A program made the translations under genes and the position numbers. The notes under the pieces were generated by a model. The model made no database searches. It saw only the letters and a program-made list of their open reading frames with translations, and was not told where the DNA came from. From Psoroptes ovis (Eukaryota > Arthropoda > Arachnida > Sarcoptiformes > Psoroptidae), in assembly GCA_002943765.1 (NCBI GenBank), contig PQWQ01000003.1:1116001-1180000 (forward strand): a stretch of 64,000 nt of DNA, given 5' to 3'. Positions 47,269 through 60,348 of this stretch are shown here, in pieces (position 1 is the stretch's first letter; every line of letters starts with the position of its first letter).

Positions 47269-50200
47269 CATTGAAGAATGAAAATTCTAAAAGTAAAACT
47301 TTCTGTATTCATTCATTTATTCTTGTTTGATTGTAATAAAATACAATTTTACAATAAGTTTCATATCTGTGTGTGTTTTTATGTGTTTATAAATAATTTG
47401 TAGAATACACAATATCAATTAGAATTTGCGAATTTGGCCAGTTTGTTTCCATTCTTTATTTGGAATAAGTTGTTTCAAGTTTTCCATGTTTTTTTCTTTG
47501 GACCATCCAAGTACTGGAATTTGTTTGAATCGAAACAGGCATCATTGATGCTGATGATGATGATGATGATTATGATTACGAACAGATCCCTTGTTTTTAA
47601 TCTTGGAAATACAAGTTTTCTTCCTCTTTCCAATACTCAATTGATCAATTGAACGATTCCAGGAACATGATTGAGCAATTGATTGGTCAATGCTGTATAA
47701 GATGTTTGATTATTTCATTTATTCCATTTTGTGAATCGTATAAGAAACGAAATAAACCAGGTTTTTTCATTATTTTTGCATGTATTATGATGATTGTAAA
47801 GCATTTCGTTTCTGGTTCAATGAATTTTCCTTCATCCAATGATTGTCATTGGTGAATATATTCGATTATGTTGATTTAGATTTGTGTTTTGCCAAAAAGA
47901 ATTTTGAATTCGTTTCGTTTTTGTTTCCACAAAAACGATGCAAATCAATCGAGAATAACAAGGTAACCAGAATACACCCATTGATTGAAATTCAGAATTG
48001 ATATTCAGGCTACCTAAACACACACTCATACACAATTCTCATCAATTTAACTTGATTCGTTTAATTTGAATTTACTTTTGTTCATTTCCATCAAATTTAA
48101 TCGAAATTTGTTCGTTTTCTGTGAATATTTGAATACATCATCCACAGATTAATCAATCAAACAAATAAAACACAATTCATATCAATATAACAAGATGTAA
48201 ATCAAATTGGAGAAAAAATAATCAGAATAATTCTTGAATCAATGACAAATCTAATCTCTGTCTTTGTCTCTCTAACTGCAATCACAAATCGATTGTGATT
48301 GATCGACAAATCATTGACTGAAAATAAAATTTGAAATAAAAATGAACAAACAAATCAAATCAAACAAACAAACTAAAATATATTAGCTATTCTCATTTAT
48401 TATTATTATTATCATAATTTGTTGTACACATACAAAATTAGAATTGATAAATTATTAATTTATACAATTTATTTAATTCAATGTTATTTTCAGTTTATTA
48501 TTATACTCGGTATAATAAGTTATTATACTCATTGCATCAATTTCGTTTCATTGATATCTGTATTTGCATCAATTTCGATTTATTCTGTTTGTAGCATCCA
48601 AAAATAAATTCATCCGGTTTTCATCGAATACATTTTCATTTTGGAAAATTGTGTATTTATTTATTCATTTTTTTTTCATTTCATTCTTCCAAAAACAAAA
48701 CAGAATAAAAAATGTATCAAACAAACAAAAACAATAATTTCATTGATCGATTTCAATTATTATTATTATTATTATCATTGTTTGAAAAATTGCAGACTTT
48801 TCTCGATCACAGACATGAACAGCAGATCGAAAGATTGTGATTATTTTGAATGTTGAATGAAAATTGGAAATATACATTGAACATACACACACACATGCAC
48901 CCACACAAATAAACATCCACATTCACATTGATATATTGAAATGTAAATTCACAGAATAATAATACGAATCAATATGAAATGATTTGTAATTGTAAATCTC
49001 TTCTGCAAATTTTCGATTTGAAGATTTCGATTCTGATTCTGATTATATATTTACCAATATATTCTGATTTACCAATATATATATTGAATTCTAAATTCTG
49101 TATATGTTTGATCATTGTTATTATAATAATAATAATAATGTTCAAATCATGTCCAAAAAACAATATTATTATTATTATCATGATGATTTGATGATTGTTA
49201 CAATCGATTGTAGCTGTTGTTGTTGATTTTTTTCTTTGATTATTATCGATATGTGTGGATAACAGAAAAGAATAGAAAAATAATTCCGATTGCTACCAAT
49301 ACACACACACAGAATCCAGCAAAAAGTATAAGAATCAAATCAAATTCAATCAATTCTTGGGAATTATTTTCATTTCGAAATAATATTATCTTTGATTATG
49401 GTGATGGCAATGATGATGTTGTTGATGTTGATGTTGATGAAAAACAATATTTATATTCCGAATACAATTATTATAATCAGTATTATTGAACCAAATATAT
49501 TGTAATATATGCGGAATTTGGTGAATTGAATTGATTGCCGAATTGATTTGAATTAAATTCCATCAAATTCAATGTTTGATTATTCAATTCTTTCCACTTT
49601 TTTTTTGCTCGAAATTTTTCTTATTGAATCGTTATCATACTTTTGTTATTTCAATCTGTGTGATTGTTATTTTTTTTTGGCCAAATTCTGCCAAACAAAA
49701 TACATAATATGAACACTTTTTATTTTATTTTTTTTTTCATTTCATATCTATCAATATGATAATAATAATAATCGATTATTGATTTCAAATATTGAATTAT
49801 GTGTGTACGTAATTACATAATAGATTCAGCAATAATATTAGTGCTATCCATGAACTAATGATGATGATGACGATTTTTATTGCATTTCCTACAGCCAAAG
49901 AGAATTAAAAAATCTTTGATTTAATATTACATCGTTGCTGTTTCTATGCATTCTTTGAAAAATGTATGTTCTAATAGCAACCTTGAATAGCTTCAATATG
50001 TGTTTTCAATTAATTCTTTATTTCATTATATCTGTTTGCTTATTATTATTTTTTTCTCAAAAATGAACAAACAAATAAATAAATTTGACAAGTGATTTCA
50101 TGCAATGCAATCATCATCACACATACACTTTTAAAATGAATCAGAAGAATAAGTGATGAAATAAACACTTCATACATTCATTCATTCATTGATTTTTTTT

Positions 50201-51553
50201 ATTTTAGTTGTTTGTTTTTATTTCAAAAAACAAAAAAATGAATTCGACAAGGATGTTAATTAATGTTCATTCCGAAATGAGAGAGAGGCAGAGAGAAGAA
50301 TTGAAAATGAAATAATAATTTGAATTTTGTGCTGAATCAAAATTTTTTTTTTCGAAAAAAAAAAATTTTGCTGATTTCATATAAAATATTCGGCAGTAGT
50401 GATCTTCATTCAGCAAGCTGAAAGCGCGAACAAAAAAATAAATAATTATTAACCGCTAAATTGTTTTTTTTTCCTGTGTTTGAAAATTATATTTATGAGA
50501 ATATAAATAGAAATGTGTCTGTATGAAAAAAAAAATTGAAGAACTTGTTGACACATTTATAAATATTCATTCTCATTTAATTTGTTGTTTATTTATTTAT
50601 TCGTTATTTTTTTAAGTGTGAAAGATGCGTTTATGTGTTTTCATGTGTTCATCATGAATATTCATTGGCAAATAAATTTAAAAAATTGAATGATACGAGC
50701 GTATTCCTCGCTTCGCCATTCATTAACTATTCGAAAATTTGATTTTTTTTTCTCTGAAAAAATTATCGATAAAATATTACCCGGGTGAAATTGTCATCAT
50801 ATTTTCAATATTATTTTTGATACCTAAGGTATAAACAATAAATTTGATAAAGTACTTATTATTATTAATATTCCGGCCAACGTGAAACACATATAACGCT
50901 ATTTTTCGAAATACAAAATTGATTGAAAATAGATTTTTTTTTTCAAAAAAAAAAATCAAGATAATGTTTGTGTATTCGGAAAAAAAATGTACAAAACGAA
51001 ACGATAGATAAGATAGATAAGTGTCAGCGACCTTATTTATGCTGCAGCCATTCAAACACAGTACTACATTGATGATAATACTGAAGATGATGATGATGAT
51101 GATGATATTGCTTAGATTCATTTCATAGATATATTCGGTTGTGTGTATGTTTAGCATCAATTTTCCCTTTTCAATCGTATCGTATCGTATTTTATCTTTA
51201 TCTTAATATTTCATTCGATTCAACTTTTGTCGATGATATTCTTATAAAATTTTAAGATTTTTTCGTTTCGTTTCAGTCAGTTTTTTAAAAAATCTCTTAA
51301 CCCTTTGAATATTTTAATATATTTTACGATATTTATTCTTCGATTTCGATAAATTATAAGATTATCATTTTTATTTTATTTTATTTTTCATTTCTCGATT
51401 TATCATTTTGCTTGTCAAGTTATTTCCAGCTAAATATCGAGCATATTATTATTATTAGATACCTGGAAAATTGATGAATTTTATCTCATTTCAATTTTTT
51501 CGCTCGATATTTTTGTTGTTGTTGTTGTCGGTTACAACTGCAATGACATTTCA

Positions 51554-51703
51554 ATGGGAGACGGCGACAACACCGACGACGACAAACTAGAATTGTATTT
51601 GAAAATTGAAAACAACAAAAATAAAATTTTGAAAATCTTTATGATGATCTTATATGGTATATTCTCGATTCTTATTCAATCATTTTTATTATTTGATTTT
51701 TAA
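51554..51703 (+). CDS. Possible 49-codon ORF or first exon, unknown
   Basis: ATG at 51554 opens into an acidic, G+C-richer stretch (reads MGDGDNTDDDKLELYLKIEN). It then becomes hydrophobic and ends at TAA 51701-51703. The acidic start has a composition unlike the surrounding sequence and could be the first coding exon of a gene. A weak donor (TATG|GTATAT, about 51656) lies where the hydrophobic reading begins. No family is recognised. Confidence 0.2.
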   Translation: MGDGDNTDDDKLELYLKIENNKNKILKIFMMILYGIFSILIQSFLLFDF

Positions 51704-53903
51704 TTAAAAAAATTATTATTAAAAATGTCTTCAAATTCAATGTGTAATCAAATCATCTTCGAAGAAACCTATCAAGTTTTTCAATTAATTATCAGTTGAT
51801 CATAGATAAAAATCCATAAAAAATCGATCATCTTATTTAGAAGAAATTGTTGAATAAGAAAAAAAATCCATTATCACTCAATAATAATCACAATAATAAT
51901 AATTTATAAAATGATCTAGAACCGTAGAAAATTATCCAATTAACCTATCGAATTTGATCAGCTTGTCGATCATCGATGATATATTCAGAATATTTGATGA
52001 ATATTCGATTGAAAATTAATTCAATTTTCAATTTAAAAACTTGTTGATTTGAATGTGAAAATTCAATTAGATTTTGAACATTTGAATAATGTATGAAAAG
52101 TTGTGTATGTTTAGGTGTTTTGATGATAACACCAAACTCATGTATTTATTATGCATACATTGAATATAAAGCATTTATGTGTTTATGTGTAAATAATTAA
52201 TTGATTTTGATTTAATTCTATTTTGAATAAATTTTCAATCATCAAATATAAGATTATGTTGCGTAAAGATTATTATCTTTTTCTTATATTTATGATGAAT
52301 GTATTGATAATTTGATTTATTTAATGATTGTTTTCATATATTGAATGTGTTTGTGTCTGTGTGTTTGTCTTCATATCAAATAAACATTTATATCGAATTT
52401 ATCGTGACTTTCGAAAAAAAATGATTTCGATCGATTTCGAACAAATCATTCATATTTGTGTATTGATTGATCTGAGCTAATTCAAATGTTCGCGTGTCAT
52501 TTTTCTGCTTTTCTTCGAATTTCATTGCTTAGATTGAATCATTGAATAATCAAATCAAAATCAAGAAACGAAATATTTATCGATTAGTCGTTTGTCGGTT
52601 TAGATTTTTTCTTTCTATCTATCCATTTCTTTCACCGAATGGTGTTTTAATTAATTGAATTTGATTGATTGATTTGATTTCATTTGATTCGATTCAAAAT
52701 TTTTTTTTGATTTGAAATTCTAGTCATACATTTTTCCACTATCTTTGACTAACAATTAATTGCCATTTGATTGATTAATTTCGCTTGTTTTTGTGTCGAA
52801 TAAATAATGAAAAAATTTTTGTTTTTATTCAAAATTACCTTTTGTTTATCGATAATACAGTAGCCAGCCAGCCAGCCACACAATGCCAGGTATGCGATGT
52901 GCATGTGTTAGTGTCTGTGTATGTGCATGTACGGCATGTACATGGACATTGAATTCATTGAATAAAAGAAGAAAAAAAATCATTCATCATTTCTTTCATG
53001 TTTATTATTTAATGTATTTGGTTTTACATTATACACACGCACACACATTCGGCTGAAAAGATGAAAAATGAAATAAAATAATAAATCATTATTCATTTTT
53101 TACAATATACCACACACACACACACACATACTCAGGTATATCATTTACTTTTGTATGCACCGAAAGAAAAAAATTCGTATTCATGAATAACCCCTGTACC
53201 ACACACCCACTCACCGAATAATTGTAATGATAATACCTGATATTACAACACGACAATAGCCGCAACACCTGAATGAATTATAATATTAATTCATTTTTTT
53301 TTTTGTAAAAAATATTTTCACATGAAAATATCATTTGATTTTTGTTTTCTTCGAATCTCTCTCTGTATTCATATTCTCCTAAATCTTGTAAAAGATGATA
53401 TTTGTCAGATTATGATTGTGTTTTTTGTATAAAATTAATACATCGCAAATCATACATTTGTTTGTTACATGAAAATAATAATCATTATTATTATGATTAT
53501 TTGAAAAAAATTGAATAATTTAATGATATTACCTTATACATTCGCTTTCAAATAAAAATTAAATGACATTACAGGTAAAAATTTATTATTATTATTATTA
53601 TTATTCGTGTATTTGTTGAGTGCATTCTCATATCACATAATGCATAACAATAATACAAAACGGTGGAAGAAATCACACCATTTTCAGCCTGAATTATATG
53701 AATAATAATAATCATAATGATAATATTCAATAATTCTAAAATCATAGATGAAGAACAAAAACAAAATAAAAAACCATTAAATATGAATATCATCATCATC
53801 ATCAACGACTACAACGACAAACGATAATGATTTACATACACAAATATTCTTGTCCCTTCTCCTAATACCTTGAATATTTTATCATTTGAATAATTCCGAA
53901 ATT

Positions 53904-53926
53904 GTGATGATGATGATGATGATGAT
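53904..53926. repeat. (GAT)n microsatellite
   Basis: About seven GAT units followed by GGTGG. Simple repeat. Confidence 0.8.
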
Positions 53927-54319
53927 GGTGGCCACACATACATACAATTTTCATATCAAAACCGGCATTTAATGATTTTTTTTTTGTTTTTTTTTTCGTA
54001 TTTTTACTTGGGTAAAATTACATAAAACAATGAGAATTAATGAAATTCAATGAAATAATGTACGAAAATATCCACTTTTTGTATGAAAATATACAAAAAT
54101 ATCTGGCAAATTTAAGCTAAACATGAAACCTAAACATTAAAAATGAAATGAAATGATACATAAACGACCATAGAAAATTGTGAATAAATGAATGAATGAA
54201 ACATGAAACAAATGAATGAATGAATAGTGGATAGTATAAACAACAACAACAAATGACACAAAGATTATTATGAAAAATAAAAAATCATTAATTAAAAGGT
54301 GTCACAATCATCAATGAAT

Positions 54320-54323
<4 letters not shown>

Positions 54324-54350
<27 letters not shown>
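54324..54350. repeat. (TG)13 microsatellite
   Basis: The longest pure TG run in the window. Confidence 0.9.
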
Positions 54351-54355
<5 letters not shown>

Positions 54356-54871
54356 GAAGATTATGGTATTATTTTCATTTTTTGTTATTCCATTTTTTTA
54401 GCCTAAGCAAAAGACAAAATTCATTAATGTTTTTTCATTTTTTCTACAAACGTATCATTGCATAGCCATACATGTTGTCATTATTATCATTATTATTATT
54501 CGTATTACAATTATGTAACTATTCTTCGTTATTATTCTTTATTATTATTAATATTAATATTTTGAATGACAATAATCATCATCATCATCGTCATCATCAT
54601 AATCATATATACAAAATGTACAGAAGAAAAATTGAAAAAAATGAAATAATAATTCATGTTCATAATCATCATCATTGGGTATCATTATAAACAACACTAA
54701 TGACAATGACAAAGCCTCATAGATAGATAGTAATAAATAGATTTCATTTCAACCAAAAAAATTGAAAAGAAATGGAAGAAATGTGAACATTTGAAACAAA
54801 ACAAAAAACTATTTAGTTGTATAATTGTTTTTGTTTTGCATAACATTATCCTGAAGCAAAAAATTCATGAA

Positions 54872-54982
54872 ATGGATTCATATTCAGCAGCAGCAGCAGC
54901 TAAGCACATTTGTAATGTGACCAATGTCAACTACCTGAAAGATTATATCCATGAGCGAAATGATTTCGAGAGAAAAAAATGA
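54872..54982 (+). CDS. Possible short exon or 36-codon ORF, unknown
   Basis: From ATG 54872 the frame reads MDSYS, five Ala encoded by a GCA/GCT run, then a charged mixed-composition stretch (KHICNVTNVNYLKDYIHERN) to TGA at 54980-54982. The frame is also open upstream to 54791. A possible acceptor (TCATATTCAG) lies just before the CAG repeat. G+C content rises locally. It may be a terminal exon or chance; no family is recognised. Confidence 0.2.
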   Translation: MDSYSAAAAAKHICNVTNVNYLKDYIHERNDFERKK

Positions 54983-55619
54983 ATTTCAATGGTATTTCAT
55001 TTTTCTCGGTGACACTTAAGCAACTATTAACTAATAAGAGTTCGAGAAAGAGAGAATGGGGAATCAATTTTCATCAAGAAATCATGGAAAAAAGAGTAAA
55101 ACAAAAAAAAAATTAATTTCAAATGAAAATTGTCTGTCGAAAAATGAACAAATATGATTTTTACAAGTGATATCATTGATATTGAATCATATATGCTGAA
55201 TATGAACAACAGAATGTTTTCATTAGTCGAAAGCTTTTTTCCAATGTAAATGTTCGTGTGTATAATTGAAAATTATCAATTTAAAAATTTCCAGCGAAAA
55301 GTAACTAATTTCTTTTGCTTTTGCTGGCGTATTTTTGTATGATAATTATCAAATCTAGATGCAGAATTATCTATTCTGATAATAGCAATAATAATAATAA
55401 TAATAATAACACCGATAATGATTGTTTTTTTTTTCGGTGTGTATGTGACAACAAGATTGTTGTTGTTGTTGTTGTTGTATCGTCACCATTACCACCACAT
55501 ATATTCAATGATTTCAAATGAAAAATAATCATATAATAATTATGTTTTTTTATTCGGCATATATGAACATTTGACCATTATTATCATGATCATGATCATG
55601 ATGATCATCATTATCATTA

Positions 55620-55644
55620 TCATCATCATCATCATCATCATCAT
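55620..55644. repeat. (CAT)n microsatellite
   Basis: About eight CAT units, preceded by a short ATGATC-repeat patch (55583-55610). Confidence 0.85.
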
Positions 55645-56457
55645 TTGTAATATGATCATTTGTCAACTTATCTGTTCATTGATTACAATGATGATGATGA
55701 TGATGATTATAATGATCGTTCGTTTTTTTTTGTAATATAATGATTATTATTATAATAATAATAATCACTATGATCATTATTAGAAACAATATATTTTTGG
55801 TTGAACAAAAACAAAAAAAAGATTAAGTATTTGATGAAATATTTTTTCACCGGATTCAATCAAATAATAATAATGAAAAAAAAATTGTTTCAAATTATTA
55901 TTATTATGATAATCTATAATGCGAACATCCAATCATTCAATCCAAATAATTGATTGGTTTATTATTATGTTACAATGTGTAGATGATTGATTTGATTAGG
56001 GAATTTGTTATTATTATCATATAATTTTCGATATTCAAATTATTGAAATGAATGAAACAAAACAAAAAAAAAAAAAATTGCTATTGAAAATTGTCGTGAT
56101 TGAATCGTGAAAAATATAAAATAAAATGGAATTCAGTGATTCATTACATAATCAAATATAATTATAATTATCGAAATTTTTTTTTCGATACATGATTATG
56201 ACGCGATATATTTGTTGTTTCGGTATGATATGACACGAACCAAACAGGAACCGGCTTGATCTAATAATGTTTGATTATTTCTGTTCATATATTTTTTTAA
56301 TTTTATTATCAAATTTTTTTTTTCATAATCTTTTATTATAACAATACTTGTTGTTTGTATGATAATATACAAATAGCATGATATGATGATGATTTTGTAG
56401 ACAAATAATCAAAAAATGATTGTTAATAATAATAATCATTGATAATGATAATAATGA

Positions 56458-56481
56458 AGATGATGATGATGATGATGATGA
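56458..56481. repeat. (ATG)n microsatellite
   Basis: About eight ATG/GAT units. They produce the Met-runs in overlapping reading frames. Confidence 0.8.
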
Positions 56482-58407
56482 TCGATGGACCGTGTCCCTA
56501 TAATTATTATTTTGTCAAGTATTTATTTTCATATTTTCTGTTGAAAAAGAAATATTTCATACCGAAAATCCCTGTTCATACATACATATTTATTCATATT
56601 TTATTTTCATATATTTTTTCACATATTTCATGATATATTACAAAGGGCAAAAATATATGATGATGATGATAATGCTTTTAACAATCATCAAATGTTTTAC
56701 AGTGTGTCGACATCGACAAACAACTAATCATATAATCATCATTTTCATTCATTCATTATTATTATTATTTGTTGCTTTAAAACAAAAACAATTGTAATAA
56801 TAATAATAATAACCGGCCGTTCGGCACCAAAAAAATATATGATGAATAAATGAATGAAATGAATATATGTTATTAAGTATATGCTTATTCTGTAAATAAT
56901 ATTTTTTTTTCGGTAATAAATAGCTTACTTTGTTCCATGAAAAAAAATGATAATGAATTAATATAATGATCATATATTTTATGGACATGTTTTTTTTTTT
57001 TTTTTTGAATATTCATTCACATCTTGTAGTTTTTTGTTATAATTATCATCATAAAACAATTGTCATGATTATAATTTTGATTTATATTTCCATGTGTTTT
57101 CATGTGTTTTTATGTATTTTTTTTCGAATACAAATATCCATTGACATTCGGCAGAGTATATTAGCTCGAATTGGTCGGCATTCGTTTCGTTTTGTTTCGA
57201 ATGGTTGGTTAAGCCGTATTTTTCTCATTTTGTCTTATTGTCTTATTATATTTTTTAATGATTTTTTCCAGTTTGATTGAATGCATGATGAATGATGATG
57301 AATATCATACCCCAATACTTTTAATAATATGTCATATTTATCATTTTTACAATGATAATAGTAATTATTATTATTATTATGATTTCAAAGTATTTTTTTT
57401 TCTATATTCTCTTCCGAAACTGAAATATTCATTTTGTAGAAATAAATAAATGAATATAAAAATTCATATGATTTAAAATGAATAAAATGACAAATGTTTT
57501 CGAAATGTTTATGACAAATATGATATTTTATTGTCAAATGGATAAATAGAAAATAATAAATAATAAATCCGGTAAAAAAATCTTTTTTTTTTGTCAGAAA
57601 AAATGTAATTTTTAAATGGAAATGTAATTCCGAATGTGTATGTGTGAGTCTTTTTGTGTGTTGTTATGTGATTTATATTCATATTTTTTTTGGATAAATT
57701 CATAGATAAATAGATTATTTGTTTGTTTGTACGAATCGAATCGTACGAATCTTCGTATACGACAAAACAACCAAAAAAAACCAGTTTCAGTTTTCTTGGT
57801 TATTTATTCATTCGTTTGTTCATATTCTTACATAATCCATGCACACACACCACATATATTTTCATATAAATTTCATTTTTCATTTCAAAATAAAATATGA
57901 ATCGAAAAATTGAAATGAATGAATGAATCATTCATTGATATATTTATGTTTGAATTTGAAAATTTTGCCGAAATTTTTTGACCCCATATTTCACATGTTC
58001 AATTTTCCAGTTTCAACTTTTTCCAATTTCAAATATCCGCAAATATATTTCATTTCAATGAAACGAAACGAAAAAATGAAATGAACAAGAATCAATCAAT
58101 GATGCTGTTTGTGTGTATGGAATTTGTAATATTTTTTTTCCGTTTCTTTCTTTGAAAGCATATTTGCTTCATTCATTCATTTGACATTCATAAAATTCAA
58201 ATCTTCGATGACAAATGAATCGGTTCGATTTGTATGTGTGTGTGTGTGTGTGTTTGTTTGTTGAAATATCATGAATTTTCATTTGAATTTTTCCATTTCC
58301 ATTTATGTGACAATAATTTTTTCTTGATTCCATTTCATTTCGATGTGTGTATCTCATAAATCTTTCATTTCTTTGTGACGATACATTGAAGAAGAAAATT
58401 CAGCGGT

Positions 58408-58593
58408 ATGTCAGAATTAGTCGAAATCACGCATTCATATTATGCGGCTAGAGAGAGTATGAGCGCAACAATTTTAAGAAACAGAAATGTTCAAAGGAAA
58501 TCAGATTTTTTCAGTGCTTTTCTATTCTTATTTTTGCTTGATGGAAAAACCTTGATGATAATGATTATTATTATTATTATTTGTTATGGTTGA
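58408..58593 (+). CDS. Possible small ORF, 61 codons, unknown
   Basis: The first 35 codons (starting MSELVEITHSYYAARESMS) are compositionally balanced and free of simple repeats. The C-terminal part is hydrophobic and runs into an ATT microsatellite read as poly-Ile. If coding at all, the 5' part could be an exon with the rest intronic. Upstream CAGCGGT contains a potential acceptor AG, but without a clear pyrimidine tract. Unrecognised. Confidence 0.15.
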   Translation: MSELVEITHSYYAARESMSATILRNRNVQRKSDFFSAFLFLFLLDGKTLMIMIIIIIICYG

Positions 58594-59315
58594 ATATAAT
58601 AATAATTATGATTATTATTATTATTTTTAAATGGATTTAAAAAAAATCCATTTAAAACAACAACAACAACAACAACAACAATGATCACTGTTGCACAGTT
58701 GTTGTATACAATAAATAATAATAATGAACAAATAATTAACCTTGTAATCCATTAAAAAATAAAAATATAAATATGACTTATTATTTCAATGATTATTACT
58801 ATTTGTGTGTGTGTGTGTGTGTATGTGTTCGGCACACAGGTACAAGACATATTTTGTCATCATCATCAACATCATCATCATAGCCATAGCCATAGCCATA
58901 ATCATGATAATAAAATGAACATTATACGAATTGAAATTAAGGATAAAAATAATTCAAAATTTAGGTGTTGAACAATTTTTTTTTCTGTGTATATGAAAAT
59001 GATAAAATGTAAAAATGAAAGAAAAATATTAAATCAAATAATAACAATGAAATTATTTTTATTTTTAATAATAATAAAAATAAAATTATCATGAAATAAG
59101 TATAATTTCATTGTTATTTTTATATGTTTGTGTGTGTATGTGTGTGCTTATTTATTATTGTTTAATTCAATTCATTTTTTTTTTCATTGTCCAGTGCACT
59201 GCTGCTTGCATTTGCTGGAATTGTAATTATTGTTTTTCGAAATTGTTTCAATTGTGGCAGTCTGTGTTTTGGATTAGAATTAGGATTTTCAATTGTTTTT
59301 TTTTGTTTGTAAAAT

Positions 59316-59362
59316 GTCTATTTATTTCTTATTTTAATGAAATAAATAAGAAATAAATAGAC
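59316..59362. repeat. Perfect 19-bp inverted repeat
   Basis: Arm 59316-59334 (GTCTATTTATTTCTTATTT) is the exact reverse complement of 59344-59362, with a 9-nt loop. It is A+T-rich, so less surprising than the hairpin at 22324, and shows no flanking duplication. Confidence 0.85.
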
Positions 59363-60138
59363 TAGAATATTTAATTTACACTCGAAATAATTTTTTTTTT
59401 TTTTTTTGATTATGTCTGACATATTTTTATTCTAAATAAACTTATTCTAAATCGTAATAATGATGATAATGATAATAATAAAAATGGATGAATAAATGAA
59501 TTAATGCCGATATTTGCCATTCACAATGATGATTATGATGATGATAATGGCCACGAAATGTTTTTCCTGCAAAATATGATTGAATTTTAGAAAAAAAAAA
59601 AAAAAAACAAAGCAAATAATAATTCCACTCCAGCAACGGTAGAAATTCTTACTTGATGATAATGATTCATGCATTTTTTGAAGATTTATTCTTCATGAAT
59701 AAAAAAATTGAAATAATCAAGGATAATCATCATTTAAAATGTTCATTGAAAAATATGCATTCCGCTTTGTTGCGCTTTCTTTGCTAATTCATTTTATTAT
59801 TATTTCTTTGCAACAAAGATTTTCAATAATTTTTACTGAGCACACACCGATTGTAAATGTGCATATTAATATTTGAAAAAAAAATATGAAACTAATAAAT
59901 ACTGTATACAAATGTATCCTTTTATTTTCTTCATTTTATTTCAATTGTAAGAAAGCGGCTTGTAAATATATTTTTTTTCTTCTTTCTTTCTTGATATGCA
60001 TTAAAAATAATAGAAAAATAATGATAATTTTTAAATGAAGAAAAATTGAAATCACTAATGATAATGATTATTATGATCATTAAAATAATAATAATCATCA
60101 TCATCATCATCGTAATAATAATTGATAATCATTCATAG

Positions 60139-60348
60139 TTGAATGAGAGGGAAAAAAAGTCACTGAATGAGGGGAGTAAAGGAAGAAGCAAAAAGATAGT
60201 GTTTAGCTTGCAGAAACGAAGAAAAGCCGAAGAAGTTGGTGCAAAAGGATCAAGAAGATATGGTGTGTGTGTGTGTATGTATGTGTTTGAGGAGAAAATC
60301 ATTGAAACTCTTATGGAAAATAAAAGAAAAATGATGATGATTAAATAA
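60139..60348 (+). CDS. Possible small basic ORF, 69 codons, unknown
   Basis: A purine-rich block encodes a Lys/Arg/Glu/Ser-rich stretch (about residues 1-42), then meets a TG microsatellite read as Val/Cys. A possible exon runs from the acceptor TTTAGCTTGCAG (ending near 60212) to the GTGTGT run. G/A-rich blocks easily give such charged translations by chance, so support is weak. No family is recognised. Confidence 0.12.
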   Translation: MNEREKKSLNEGSKGRSKKIVFSLQKRRKAEEVGAKGSRRYGVCVCMYVFEEKIIETLMENKRKMMMIK

